A DNA stretch of 64,000 nucleotides from Methanoregula sp. UBA64 (GCF_002502735.1 NZ_DAQC01000001.1:1185212-1249211); one strand, 5' to 3'; positions 1-8,323 are shown, counted from the first letter of the stretch. Notes: generated by a model from the letters alone, not told the origin. Translations and numbers: made by a program.

Positions 1-321
1 CGAGAACGACAGGTACAGGCGGGAGAGGCCGAGCTCGCGGGCAAGGCCGCTGCTTTTGTACGTGATCGCTCCCCCTGACGGAAGCAGCGGCCGGCTGACC
101 GGGAGCCAGCAGAGGTACCGGAAGATCCCGGTGTACGGGGCGAGGCGCAGCCTGCGCCGGGAGTACTCGGTGCGCAGCAGGGAGTCGTGGCCGCCCGGGC
201 AGGACTGGGCCGAACTATCGGGGATCGTCTCTCCTCCCCCGACGCACCGCAGCCGGTACCTTGGTATCGCGCAGGGCCCGTTACAGGATGCGGATATCTT
301 CAACTCTGACGTGGATGCCAT
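1..321 (-). CDS. Cysteate synthase-like PLP enzyme (N-terminal part, cut by window edge)
   Basis: Reading the minus strand from about 321 to base 1 gives an open frame that matches the N-terminus of the threonine-synthase-like cysteate synthase family. Recognisable pieces are YRLRCV, a CPGGHDSLLRTEYS segment, YTGIFRYLCWLPV, and ITYKSSGLARELGLS at the cut end. In Methanomicrobia this PLP enzyme makes L-cysteate from phosphoserine and sulfite, an early step of coenzyme M synthesis. The rest, including the PLP lysine, is off the left edge. An in-frame ATG pair lies at 324-319, overlapping the end of the Fe-S gene by about 40 bases; no ATG, GTG or TTG is closer to the conserved start except a TTG near 306, so the exact start is uncertain. 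A plain threonine synthase is the main alternative. Confidence 0.6.
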   Translation of the reverse strand, partial: MASTSELKISASCNGPCAIPRYRLRCVGGGETIPDSSAQSCPGGHDSLLRTEYSRRRLRLAPYTGIFRYLCWLPVSRPLLPSGGAITYKSSGLARELGLSRLYLSFS

Positions 322-895
322 CATGTTTCTTCAACACCATATTCACGAGCGCCGTGTGCGCAAGGTCCATCATGCAGTAGCCGGGCAGGAACCGCTGCCG
401 GATCCCGAAGGTCGGCGGGCGCAGCACGGTCTCTGCTATGCCTTCAAAGGCATGGACATGGTAGGCCTGTACGTCGAACGCCTTCTCCTTTCGTGCCGCG
501 AGCGGGCCGACCGTGTGGCATTCGAGCACGCCGGTCACCGGGTTCGCGGAGAGGACGCGGAGCGCGTGATAGACCGGGCAGCCCGGCCCGGCTGGACGGC
601 CGGTCACGAGCGCGCCCGGCTGAATATCCCATTTCTCCACGAGGTCGGCCCGGAACGGCACGATGAACTTGCGGGCCGAGGGTTCCCCGGGGAATGCCCG
701 GATGATAAAATCGTAATTTGCGCCGGTAACATCGGTCCCGGAGTAGCGGACCGTATCCGGGCACACGCCCTGCCCGGCGGCGTAAAACGGGCAGTCGCTC
801 TCGGACTTTTTCCCGGCAGTTACCGCCCCGGTAAACTCCCTGCAGGTAGGAATACCGCACGAGCCGCAGTCCTTGCCGGGAGGCGTCCATGCCAT
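281..895 (-). CDS. [4Fe-4S]-binding protein of the cysteate synthase operon
   Basis: A 204-residue protein. Its N-terminus carries a classic Fe-S motif with cysteines at residues 10, 13, 18 and 35 (CGSCGIPTC then a later Cys), the type found in the CO dehydrogenase/acetyl-CoA synthase corrinoid subunit and related proteins that bind one [4Fe-4S] cluster. The remaining ~160 residues are not a fold I recognise; a small beta domain is plausible. No signal peptide, so cytosolic. It lies 6 bases after the CobW/HypB-type GTPase and overlaps the start of the cysteate synthase-like gene, so all are probably co-transcribed. The combination of a low-potential cluster with a P-loop GTPase and an ABC ATPase suggests an ATP-driven redox or metallocentre step, but that is inference. 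Confidence 0.7.
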   Translation of the reverse strand: MAWTPPGKDCGSCGIPTCREFTGAVTAGKKSESDCPFYAAGQGVCPDTVRYSGTDVTGANYDFIIRAFPGEPSARKFIVPFRADLVEKWDIQPGALVTGRPAGPGCPVYHALRVLSANPVTGVLECHTVGPLAARKEKAFDVQAYHVHAFEGIAETVLRPPTFGIRQRFLPGYCMMDLAHTALVNMVLKKHDGIHVRVEDIRIL

Positions 896-901
896 ACGGG
901 G

Positions 902-1609
902 TTAGTCCCCCCGGTAGAGGTTGTCGGCCTCGTCAAGCGGCCGGATCACACCGAAGTGGTGCTGCCACCCGATCTCTTTTTTGCCGATACAGATGGTGCA
1001 GACCCCGAGCGGCGGCGTGCCCCGCAGCGTGATGGTCTCCGCATCGGCGATACCGGGATACCTGCCGATCGCCTGGAGCAGGTAGCGGAGCCCGGTCCCC
1101 TGCACGGCATTGGTCTCGATGATATCGATCTGCGGGACCACGCTCCGTATGCATTCCCGGAACACCTCCTTTTCCGCCTGCGAGACAAGATCGGTCTTGG
1201 TAACGACCGCAGCATCGGCAAGGGCGATCAACGGCGCCATCTTGAGCGGCGCATTGCTCCCGGAGACGGCGGGAAGCACGGCAATACCGAACGCCTGGGT
1301 GGTGTACGGGGTGCACCGGAGGCAGAGCCCGGCGCTCTCGACGATGAGCATCCCGGCGTTAAGGTTCTCTGCCCACGCAATCGCGTCTTTTAACACCATG
1401 ATGCCCATGTGGTCGGGGCAGAGGTCGCCCGAGTAGACCTTCCGTACCGGGATACCGAACTCCCCGTGGAGTTCCTCGTCCTCGAACGCTTTTACCACAT
1501 CGATCTTGAGGTACGCCGGCTCGTCCGTTTTTAAGAATTTTTTTATGATCTGGCGGATGACTGCCGTCTTACCGGCACTGGGCGGGCCGGCTACCATGAC
1601 AAGTTTCAC
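902..1609 (-). CDS. CobW/HypB/UreG-type P-loop GTPase
   Basis: A 235-residue SIMIBI-class GTPase. The P-loop GPPSAGKT is at residues 8-15, a Walker-B-like strand ending in IVESAG lies around residue 90, and TKTD near residue 138 fits the guanine-recognition motif. A C-terminal CTIC pair and a following HH could bind metal. Relatives (HypB, UreG, CobW) use GTP to insert nickel, zinc or cobalt into enzymes. The ATG overlaps the end of the ABC ATPase gene by 4 bases and the Fe-S protein gene follows after 6 bases. The client protein is unknown; the operon context points to sulfonate or coenzyme M metabolism. Confidence 0.8.
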   Translation of the reverse strand: MKLVMVAGPPSAGKTAVIRQIIKKFLKTDEPAYLKIDVVKAFEDEELHGEFGIPVRKVYSGDLCPDHMGIMVLKDAIAWAENLNAGMLIVESAGLCLRCTPYTTQAFGIAVLPAVSGSNAPLKMAPLIALADAAVVTKTDLVSQAEKEVFRECIRSVVPQIDIIETNAVQGTGLRYLLQAIGRYPGIADAETITLRGTPPLGVCTICIGKKEIGWQHHFGVIRPLDEADNLYRGD

Positions 1610-2418
1610 GCAGGCACCCCGGGCTTTTTCTGGTGTACCGGGGCCTTTTCGGGATCGCCGATCAGCTCCCCGCCCCGGATCCTCTCGCGGAGGTCCCAGA
1701 GGAATGCATCCATCCCGGAGACGGTGCCGACGATATCGCGTTCCCGGTTCCCCGGTTCGAGCACCCCGGAAACCGCCCCGTTCTTCATCACGATCCGCCG
1801 GTCGGTAATAAGCGCGAGATAGGGGTCGTGGGTAACAAAGATCACGGCCTTTTTGTAATCCTTCAGGCAGGCAATGACCCGCTCCTTGTTGATGCCGGCG
1901 TTCTCCACTTCGTCGAGGAGCAGGATGGGCGTCCGTCCGATCAGGATCGCATCGGCAATCAGGAGCGACCGGGTCTGGCCGCCCGAGAGTCCGGTCATCC
2001 GCAGGGAGCCGGCAATCTTCTCGCCGGTAAACTCGTTTGCGAGCGCTATGGTGCGGGCGATCAAATCCTGAGAACCCGTGTCCCGCGCCTGCATATGGAG
2101 GGCGAGGAACCGGTCTACCGTGAGGTCGGCAATGACCCGGGTGCTCTGGGTGATGAGCGCAATGGGCTTCTTTGCCGGGTCCCGCACGAGTTCTTCCGAA
2201 GGCTCGGCGCCGTTGACAAGGATCCGCCGTCCCGTTGCGGTGTCCTCCTGCGCGAGAACCTCGATATCGTTGATGAACGCGGATTTGCCGGAGCCGGTCG
2301 GCCCCACGATCGAGATGGTGTCGCCGGGCCGGATCACGATCCGGTCGAATCCCTCCTTTTTGCCGTCGCGGCTGGTCCCGGGGAGGAGGGTTAGTTCGTA
2401 CGGTTGTGAGCAGTCCAT
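1606..2418 (-). CDS. Stand-alone ABC-type ATPase
   Basis: A soluble ATP-binding cassette protein of about 270 residues from the ATG at 2418. Walker A (GPTGSGKS) is near residue 40, the signature LSGGQ near 145, Walker B (LLLDEVE) about 20 residues later, and an H-loop in FVTHDPY. There is no membrane domain and no permease gene nearby, so it is unlikely to be a conventional importer; it resembles the soluble ABC ATPases that assist metalloenzyme or Fe-S systems. A TTG 27 bases upstream keeps the frame open, but an AT-rich TATA-like element at about 2446-2456 puts the expected transcript start within a few bases of the ATG at 2418, which I prefer. First gene of a four-gene operon. Confidence 0.75.
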   Translation of the reverse strand: MDCSQPYELTLLPGTSRDGKKEGFDRIVIRPGDTISIVGPTGSGKSAFINDIEVLAQEDTATGRRILVNGAEPSEELVRDPAKKPIALITQSTRVIADLTVDRFLALHMQARDTGSQDLIARTIALANEFTGEKIAGSLRMTGLSGGQTRSLLIADAILIGRTPILLLDEVENAGINKERVIACLKDYKKAVIFVTHDPYLALITDRRIVMKNGAVSGVLEPGNRERDIVGTVSGMDAFLWDLRERIRGGELIGDPEKAPVHQKKPGVPA

Positions 2419-2445
2419 GACAGGATCATGGGCAGGGTCGTTCAA

Positions 2446-2521
2446 ATATATTTCCTAAAGTGCAAAAATTTTTTCCTTATAGTAATAGTTATAATCCAAA
2501 AATGACTACATTAGGGTTAAT
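2446..2521. promoter_or_regulatory. Divergent promoter region of the ABC/Fe-S operon and the HTH regulator
   Basis: A 76-base AT-rich gap between divergently transcribed genes. AAATATATTT at about 2446-2456 is a good TATA box for the minus-strand operon. TTATAGTAATAGTTATAATC at about 2476-2495 can serve the plus-strand regulator, whose ATG at 2522 has no strong Shine-Dalgarno. The regulator probably binds here and controls both sides; that is inference from arrangement only. Confidence 0.5.
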
Positions 2522-3010
2522 ATGTTCTCAAAACGGATATTCGAGACGGATTTTACCGTGGCGCTCAACGAGGAGCTGGAGCGCAGGAACATGTCGGTAA
2601 AAGACCTCGCCGACCAGACGGGAATTCCGGCATCCACGCTTTATAAGGTGACGCTCGGGGAGCGGGACCCCCGGCTCTCGACCGTAAAAAAGATCGTCGC
2701 GGTTCTCGAACCGGAGCGCCACCGGTTCATCGCGGTGATCGCTGCAAAGTTCCTGCTCGATTCCTTTGCAACCCGGGAGGTCGAATTTTCAGGACAGAAA
2801 TTTGCCATTAAAGGATACTCCGCCCATTCCCTCGACGAATGCATTGTCGCAGCTGCCCGGGCGGAAAAAGACGGGGCCTCGGGGATCATCTGCGCGCCGA
2901 TCCTCGCCTCGATCGTGGAGAAGATCGTGGACGTGCCGGTCGGGATGCTCCGGCCCGAACTCTCCTGCGTGGACGAGGCGATCGGCGCGGTGCTCAAGAA
3001 GATCGGGTGA
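2522..3010 (+). CDS. XRE-type HTH transcriptional regulator with C-terminal sensor-like half
   Basis: A 162-residue protein. Residues 1-65 form a helix-turn-helix of the lambda-Cro/XRE kind (MSVKDLADQTGIPASTLYKV is the core). The C-terminal half, about 85-160, has an alternating pattern (SLDECIVAAARAEKDGASGI, then IVDVPVGMLRP) reminiscent of the PrpR N-terminal ligand-sensing fold, though I would not insist on it. It is divergent from the ABC/GTPase/Fe-S/cysteate synthase operon and 6 bases upstream of the sulfonate-binding-like gene, so it is the obvious candidate local regulator. Confidence 0.75.
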   Translation: MFSKRIFETDFTVALNEELERRNMSVKDLADQTGIPASTLYKVTLGERDPRLSTVKKIVAVLEPERHRFIAVIAAKFLLDSFATREVEFSGQKFAIKGYSAHSLDECIVAAARAEKDGASGIICAPILASIVEKIVDVPVGMLRPELSCVDEAIGAVLKKIG

Positions 3011-3016
3011 ACGGCA

Positions 3017-3961
3017 ATGGAGGGCGACACGATCCGGATCGGCCACCTCTCGACCATGTACCATACCGCGTTCCTGCTCCGGGGCTCGGACCTGCTCGCG
3101 GACCAGGGCATTGCTGCAACGTGGACACTCTTTCCCTCGGGGCCGGACATCATCAGCGCAATGCAGGCAGGTACGCTCGACCTCGGGTACATCGGCCTTC
3201 CCCCGGTCATCATCGGAATCGACCGGGGCCTGGAACTCGCCTGCATTGCCGGGGGCCACGTGGAAGGGACCGTGATAGTTGCCGGGCGCAGTACGCCCGC
3301 CCTCGCCGAATGTGGCAGCATGCAGGAGTTCCTCGCACAGTTTGCAAAAAAAACCATCGGCACGCCCCCGAAAGGATCGATCCACGACGTGATCGTCCGC
3401 GAACTGCTCCGGGACTACGGGAGAACGGATGTTGCGGTAAAGAACTACCCGTGGGCGGACTTCCTTTCGGATGCTCTCGGGACCGGCGAGATCGCGGCTG
3501 CGGCCGGGACGCCGGCGCTCGCGGCCACCGCACACCGGTACGGGAATGCCCGGCTCGCGGTGCCTCCCGACCGGCTCTGGCCGTTTAACCCGAGCTACGG
3601 GATCGTTGTCATGCGGGAGATGCTCAAGAAAGCAGACCTGCTCACCCGGTTTTTAACCGCCCACGAGACAGCCTGCGAATGGATCCGGCACGACCCGGCT
3701 GCCTGCGCGGATGTCGTTGCCCGGACAACGGGAATGGTCGATCCGGCGTTTGTCCTTGAAACCTACCGGATCTCGCCGAAGTACTGCGCGGCACTGCCCC
3801 CGGAGTACATCGCGTCCGCCATGAAATTTGTACAGACGCTCCACACCCTCGGCTACATCTCGCGGCCGGTCGGCGAGGGCGAAATATTCGAGCGGTCGCT
3901 GATAGAAGAGGTCCATAAAGATCCGCACCATTACTCCGCCGGGATCGCGGATACCCGGTAG
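3017..3961 (+). CDS. SsuA/NMT1-like substrate-binding protein lacking a signal peptide
   Basis: A 314-residue protein with the periplasmic-binding fold of the nitrate/sulfonate/taurine (SsuA/TauA/NMT1) family: IRIGHLSTMYHTAF at the start, LDLGYIGLPPVIIGIDRG near residue 55, and a second lobe through about residue 300. Family members are normally exported lipoproteins; here the N-terminus MEGDTIRIGHL has no hydrophobic stretch or lipobox, and there is no permease nearby, so it should be cytosolic. It lies 6 bases after the HTH regulator. A ligand-sensing partner of that regulator, or a sulfonate-binding component of the divergent cysteate synthase operon, are both reasonable inferences. Confidence 0.7.
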   Translation: MEGDTIRIGHLSTMYHTAFLLRGSDLLADQGIAATWTLFPSGPDIISAMQAGTLDLGYIGLPPVIIGIDRGLELACIAGGHVEGTVIVAGRSTPALAECGSMQEFLAQFAKKTIGTPPKGSIHDVIVRELLRDYGRTDVAVKNYPWADFLSDALGTGEIAAAAGTPALAATAHRYGNARLAVPPDRLWPFNPSYGIVVMREMLKKADLLTRFLTAHETACEWIRHDPAACADVVARTTGMVDPAFVLETYRISPKYCAALPPEYIASAMKFVQTLHTLGYISRPVGEGEIFERSLIEEVHKDPHHYSAGIADTR

Positions 3962-4006
3962 TGTCTCTTACACGACCCCCGCGTAAGTGCGATCCAAAGA
4001 ACGGGA

Positions 4007-6313
4007 TTAGTTCAGGACCCGGTATGCCCCGCGGGGGACCCGTATCGAGAACCGGGCACCGGAACGGTACTCCCCGGTCTCTGCGATCGTGATCCGGGTG
4101 ATGGCAAGGATCTCCCGGGTCAAAAACAGGCCAAGGCCGGTGTTCTTCCCGATACCCCGGGAAAATATCTTCGCCTTCTCTTCTTCGGGAACCCCGATAC
4201 CGTTGTCCTCGAACGAGAGGACGAGATCGGGGCCGTCCATCTCCCCGTACAATCGTATTTTCGTAACGTTCTCGCCGTACCGGAACGCATTGTCGAAGAG
4301 GTTGTAAAAGACCTTTTCGAGCATCGGGTCCGCATAGATCTCGAGGTCTTCGGTCTCGCAGGAAAACTCGATCGTATTGATAAACTGGGCATATGCCTGT
4401 GCGGCAGTGGTTTTCACGTTCTGCCAGACCGGCGCCTTGACCCCGAGATCGTCGTACCCCCGGGTAAACTCGATATGGCTTTTTACCGCAAGCAGCAGCT
4501 TTTCCTGTTTGTCGATGAGTTCCTCTGCCGCCGGGTCGGAATGCCGGTCCCGTAAGATCGCATTATACCCTAAAAGCGCGGTCAGCGAATTGAGGACATC
4601 GTGACGCGTCACCCCGATGATGAGATTGAGCTTGAGGTTTGCGATCCTGAGGGCATCGTCGACCCGCCGGACCCCGGTCAGGTCCCGTACCGAGACGATC
4701 ATGACCTGGCGGCCGCCAAGGGTACAATACGCAATCGTGAGATCGGCCGGAAAGATCGTGCCGTCCCTGCGCCGGTGGTAGCGCAGCGGGATGCGGGGAA
4801 CCTGCCGGGCAAGGGTCTCGCGGGTCTTCTCGGGCTCGGCGGACAGGTGGATGCAGTCCATGTTGTTCATCTGCTCGCAGGTGTACCCGTACAGCTCCCG
4901 GGCCGCCTCGTTCGAATCGACGATCTGCCGGGTCCGGGTATCGATCAGGACAAGGGGATTGTTCTTGGCTTCGAAGATGCCGCGGTACTTCTCTTCGCTC
5001 TCCTTTAACGCCTCCGCGGTTGCCTCAAGGGCAAGCTCGGCCTCCTTTCTCCGGGTGGTATCCTGGACGATCCCGATGACCCCGGTGATATGACCTTCGT
5101 GATCGAACAGGGGGGATGCAATGCACCGGATCCAGATATTCTTCTTTTTTGCGGAGAGCTCGATGAGAATATCACCCGAATCGAACGTCTCCCCGGCAAG
5201 CACACGCTTGAGATCGCCGGGAAACCGGGTATCCTTAAATTCGGGGAACCGTTCTTCGAGACGTTTTCCCACGACATCTGCCCCGGGGATCCCGGTCAGC
5301 TCTTCCATATACAGGTTCCAGAGCGTGAACCGGAGGTCGGTATCGTACGCGGTGATCCCTTCCCGGACATCGCTGATCACGCACCGCAGGTAGGCCTCCG
5401 AGGCCCGGATCTGCCGTTCCGACTCCGCGAGGCGCCGTTCGCCCATGGCGAGCTCGTTATAGTTCTGGCGCAGTTCCTCCTCGGTAGCAGTCAGCTGCTC
5501 GAAGGCTGCGTGGATCTCCTCGTGCTTCTTTTTGAGCTCCTCTTCGGCACGCTTGCGCTCGGTGATCGTGCGGGTGGTGACGATAAGGCCGCCGATACCC
5601 TCGACGCCGTACTTGTTGGTAAAGACGGATTCAACCCAGAGATACTCCCCGTTAACATTTCTCATCCGGTACTCTGCGAAAATGGAGGAATCCGGGACTT
5701 CACTCACTTTTTGGTAACAGGACACAACGCGTTCCCGATCGTTGGGATGAATGTACGTCAGGGAATCGGTTGCATGCCGGTACACCGGCTCACCTTTTGG
5801 AAAACCCAGGGCCCGGTATACCGATGGCGAATTATAGACTGCCCTGCCCTTTTTATCAAAGATCTGGATGGCATCCGAGATGTTCTCAAAGAGGGACCGT
5901 AACCGGATCTCGCTCACCCGGGCTTTCTGCTCGGCATGGTTTCTCCGGACAATCTGGGCGATCTTGTGCCCGAGCTCGGCAAACTGCGCCTGGGGATTGC
6001 CGCCTTTCTGGATGTAGGAGTCGGCGCCGCTGTTGATCGCCTCGACTACTACTTCTTCTCGGCCCCGTCCGGTAAAAACAATAAACGGGATCGTGTTGCC
6101 GGACGCCCGGATCTCTTTGAGGAGCTTTATCCCATCCATCTCCGGCATCTGGTAATCGGAGAGGACGACATCGTACCGGCCGTTTTTCAGCCGCTCGAGT
6201 GCTTCGCGGGCGGATCCGACGGGCTCTACAGAAAAATCTCCCGTCTGTTCCAGGTACAGCCGGGTAATTTCAAGTAAAGCTGGTTCATCGTCAACATAGA
6301 GGACACGGATCAC
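4007..6313 (-). CDS. Hybrid PAS sensor histidine kinase with N-terminal receiver
   Basis: A 768-residue soluble signalling protein. Domains in order: a receiver domain (about 1-125; acidic DDE near the start, phospho-acceptor in VVLSDYQMPEMDG, conserved Thr/Lys region FTGRGREE); PAS about 140-260; a coiled coil with many Glu/Lys about 255-310; PAS about 310-430; PAS about 440-560; a phospho-acceptor helix with TRHDVLNSLTALLGY; and an HATPase domain (N box NLFDNAFRYGE, DNGIGVP, GKNTGLGLFL). No membrane helix, so it senses an internal signal. This receiver-PAS-kinase layout is common in Methanomicrobia. No partner regulator adjoins it, so it is an orphan. Confidence 0.9.
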   Translation of the reverse strand: MIRVLYVDDEPALLEITRLYLEQTGDFSVEPVGSAREALERLKNGRYDVVLSDYQMPEMDGIKLLKEIRASGNTIPFIVFTGRGREEVVVEAINSGADSYIQKGGNPQAQFAELGHKIAQIVRRNHAEQKARVSEIRLRSLFENISDAIQIFDKKGRAVYNSPSVYRALGFPKGEPVYRHATDSLTYIHPNDRERVVSCYQKVSEVPDSSIFAEYRMRNVNGEYLWVESVFTNKYGVEGIGGLIVTTRTITERKRAEEELKKKHEEIHAAFEQLTATEEELRQNYNELAMGERRLAESERQIRASEAYLRCVISDVREGITAYDTDLRFTLWNLYMEELTGIPGADVVGKRLEERFPEFKDTRFPGDLKRVLAGETFDSGDILIELSAKKKNIWIRCIASPLFDHEGHITGVIGIVQDTTRRKEAELALEATAEALKESEEKYRGIFEAKNNPLVLIDTRTRQIVDSNEAARELYGYTCEQMNNMDCIHLSAEPEKTRETLARQVPRIPLRYHRRRDGTIFPADLTIAYCTLGGRQVMIVSVRDLTGVRRVDDALRIANLKLNLIIGVTRHDVLNSLTALLGYNAILRDRHSDPAAEELIDKQEKLLLAVKSHIEFTRGYDDLGVKAPVWQNVKTTAAQAYAQFINTIEFSCETEDLEIYADPMLEKVFYNLFDNAFRYGENVTKIRLYGEMDGPDLVLSFEDNGIGVPEEEKAKIFSRGIGKNTGLGLFLTREILAITRITIAETGEYRSGARFSIRVPRGAYRVLN

Positions 6314-6528
6314 GGTACGTCCACTCTTGGTAATGACGGGTTGTCGTGCCCGTTATTTATAGGATTTCCCCGGTAGTGGTACCGGGAGGGATCGAAGGGG
6401 GTTACCCGCCGTTGCCGGACTGCCTCGGTAAGGATCCGGGCTCTTCCGCCTGCACCGGCTGCAGGATCCCGCGGATGTGCCCGGGTGAGTGCAAAAAAAA
6501 TCGCAGTTAACGCCATATTTATCCAAAT

Positions 6529-6545
6529 CTCCCCCAAATGGGGAG
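6529..6545. promoter_or_regulatory. Short palindrome before the chagasin-like gene
   Basis: CTCCCC and GGGGAG form 6-base arms around a short A/T-rich loop, 22 bases before the ATG at 6567. A TATA-like CATATTTATCC lies just upstream at about 6514-6524. It could be an operator or a 5' leader hairpin. Confidence 0.3.
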
Positions 6546-6566
6546 TAATCAGATGGTGAACCAAAC

Positions 6567-7097
6567 ATGAGAAAACCCCTTTTGATCCTGATGTGTACAT
6601 GCTGTATGCTCTTTGCCGCAGGCCTTGCCGCCGGCTGTGTGGGATCGGCCCCGACGGGTCATGAATCCCCGGCAGCGACAGCCGTTCCCTCCGTCCCCGT
6701 GACTCCTAATACCACGGTTATGACGCCGGTTCTGGCAACCCCGACAGCTTCTGCCGCCACAACTTCAGCAGGTACCGCCACGGTCTTTGTCAACAGCTCC
6801 GCTGACGACAGTATCCTGGTGCTCCCCGCCACAAACCATGTCCTGGTCCGGCTCTCCGAGAACCCGACCACCGGGTATGTATGGAATGCAACGGCATCGA
6901 GAAAACTCTCCGTTATCCAGGATACCTACACTGCACCGACAGGAGATCTCATGGGTGCGAGCGGCACCCACGAGTGGATCCTGGCCCCGCAGGGCGTGGA
7001 TACCTATACCTTCACGGCAGTCCAGCTGCGCCCCTGGGAAGGGGCCACGGCAACCGACAAGACCTTTACGCTGGTGATTGTGGCAACACCCGAATAA
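6567..7097 (+). CDS. Chagasin-type (I42) cysteine protease inhibitor, lipoprotein
   Basis: A 176-residue secreted protein. The N-terminus is a lipoprotein signal peptide (hydrophobic CCMLFAAGLAAGC, lipobox Cys about residue 24), followed by a Thr/Pro/Ala-rich linker to about residue 75. The C-terminal domain has the three loop motifs of the chagasin/ICP family: NPTTGYVW, a Gly-containing loop GASGTHEW, and RPWE. These loops insert into the active site of papain-like proteases in characterised members. Expected on the outer face of the membrane. Single gene with its own leader; neighbours are a kinase and a surface PEGA protein. The family assignment is by eye but all three motifs are in the right order. 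Confidence 0.85.
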   Translation: MRKPLLILMCTCCMLFAAGLAAGCVGSAPTGHESPAATAVPSVPVTPNTTVMTPVLATPTASAATTSAGTATVFVNSSADDSILVLPATNHVLVRLSENPTTGYVWNATASRKLSVIQDTYTAPTGDLMGASGTHEWILAPQGVDTYTFTAVQLRPWEGATATDKTFTLVIVATPE

Positions 7098-7211
7098 CCG
7101 GGGGTCACTCCCGCAGCCCTCTTTTTCACAAGGTATTTTTGCACAGGATTCCCCCGCACAGGTGCAGACCGTAAAAACCGTACGTGACGGGGCCGCACGT
7201 AAAAAAGGATG

Positions 7212-8297
7212 TTAGTGGTTCTTCCTTGCCATAAGGACGAGCGCCCCGCAGATCCCGGCAAGGGCCAGGACTGCCGGGATGCCTGCCCGGGTTGTGACCG
7301 TAGTGTTTCCCGATACGGGGGTCAGTGTCCCGGCTACCGGGGTATAACTCCCGCCCACGACATTCACGGTTGAGATCCAGTCCTGGTACCCGCTCTCGCG
7401 CAGCATCAGGGTGTGTCCCCCCGCGGCAATGTTTGCAAGGACTGCCGGGGTTATCCCCATGTAGGTATTGTCCAGGTAGATGGCCGCACCGGCGGGGGAA
7501 GAGGTCACGCTGATCTGGCCGGTGGTGTCCGGTGTTGTAACGACAGTGGGCACCATGGCTGCGGCAACCGTGGTCACTACCCCTGCCTGGACGACTGCGG
7601 TCTGAGTATAGGACTGGTAATCCGGCATCGTGAGCTGGACCGTATATGTCCCCGGGGTGAGCTGGGTGATACTGAGGGGCGCACCCGCATAGGTGGTTCC
7701 CTGGTAGTTGCCATTTAAAAAGACCGCTGCTCCCGAGGGTGTCGACTGTACCTGGATATCGCCGTAGGTAACCGTGGACGGGTAGGGGGTCATCCCCGGT
7801 GCAAGCGTGGTGGTTGCCCCCGGACTGATGGTGAACTGCTGCGTGGCATCGTAATACCCGGCCTTTTTGAGGACGAGTGTGTAGGTGCCGGGCGCAAGCG
7901 CGATGGTCTGCCGGCCGTTCCCGTAATACATGCCGTCAATGTAGATATCGGCATCGAAGGGGGTGATATCGAGGTATCCGACCGCCGAGGGTTCCGGGTC
8001 GAGGCTCGCCGAGACATACGTTGTGGTACCGCTGCTGCCGGCACCGACAGTATCTCTCCACATCCGGTACCCGTCTTTATAGACGGAAATGGTGTGGTAG
8101 GTAGAGTCCTCGACGGCAAACGTTATGGGGGTGTCGTCACAGCTGGACCCGTCGAGACACGCCCATGCACCCGAGGGATCGGAACTGACCGTGAACCATG
8201 CCCAGCCGGCAGAAACCGGGGTGACAACCAGGCACAGGAGGATCGCGATCATCCCCACGAGCAGCAGGGAGGGATTTTTTTCGTTAAATTTAACCAT
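7212..8297 (-). CDS. PEGA-repeat surface protein
   Basis: About 361 residues from the ATG at 8297. An N-terminal signal peptide (LLVGMIAILLCLVVTPVSAG) precedes four PEGA-type repeats, each built like SSPAGAAIYLDNTYMG followed by a glycine-rich turn and LREXGYXXW. The C-terminus has a hydrophobic helix (IPAVLALAGICGALVLMARKNH), so the protein is anchored by its tail with the repeats outside. PEGA domains are common in archaeal envelope proteins and probably bind polysaccharide or other envelope parts. I chose 8297 over the in-frame 8318 because a TATA box on the minus strand at about 8314-8323 puts the transcript start at the ATG itself, giving a leaderless mRNA. Confidence 0.85.
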   Translation of the reverse strand: MVKFNEKNPSLLLVGMIAILLCLVVTPVSAGWAWFTVSSDPSGAWACLDGSSCDDTPITFAVEDSTYHTISVYKDGYRMWRDTVGAGSSGTTTYVSASLDPEPSAVGYLDITPFDADIYIDGMYYGNGRQTIALAPGTYTLVLKKAGYYDATQQFTISPGATTTLAPGMTPYPSTVTYGDIQVQSTPSGAAVFLNGNYQGTTYAGAPLSITQLTPGTYTVQLTMPDYQSYTQTAVVQAGVVTTVAAAMVPTVVTTPDTTGQISVTSSPAGAAIYLDNTYMGITPAVLANIAAGGHTLMLRESGYQDWISTVNVVGGSYTPVAGTLTPVSGNTTVTTRAGIPAVLALAGICGALVLMARKNH

Positions 8298-8313
8298 AGG
8301 GGGTATTTGGAGG

Positions 8314-8323
8314 AGCATATAAA
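8314..8323 (-). promoter_or_regulatory. TATA box of the PEGA gene
   Basis: On the minus strand the sequence reads TTTTTTATATGC about 26 bases before the ATG at 8297, the normal archaeal TATA-to-start spacing, so transcription should begin at the start codon. Confidence 0.55.

Noticed and set aside
56..1393. A 445-residue open frame on the plus strand opposite the Fe-S and GTPase genes
   Set aside because: It is antisense to two recognised genes, Arg/Pro/Gly-rich and has no family features; a by-product of high GC.
6314..6566. A 96-residue minus-strand frame at 6310-6600
   Set aside because: It overlaps the chagasin-like gene start and its promoter, and its sequence has no protein-like pattern.
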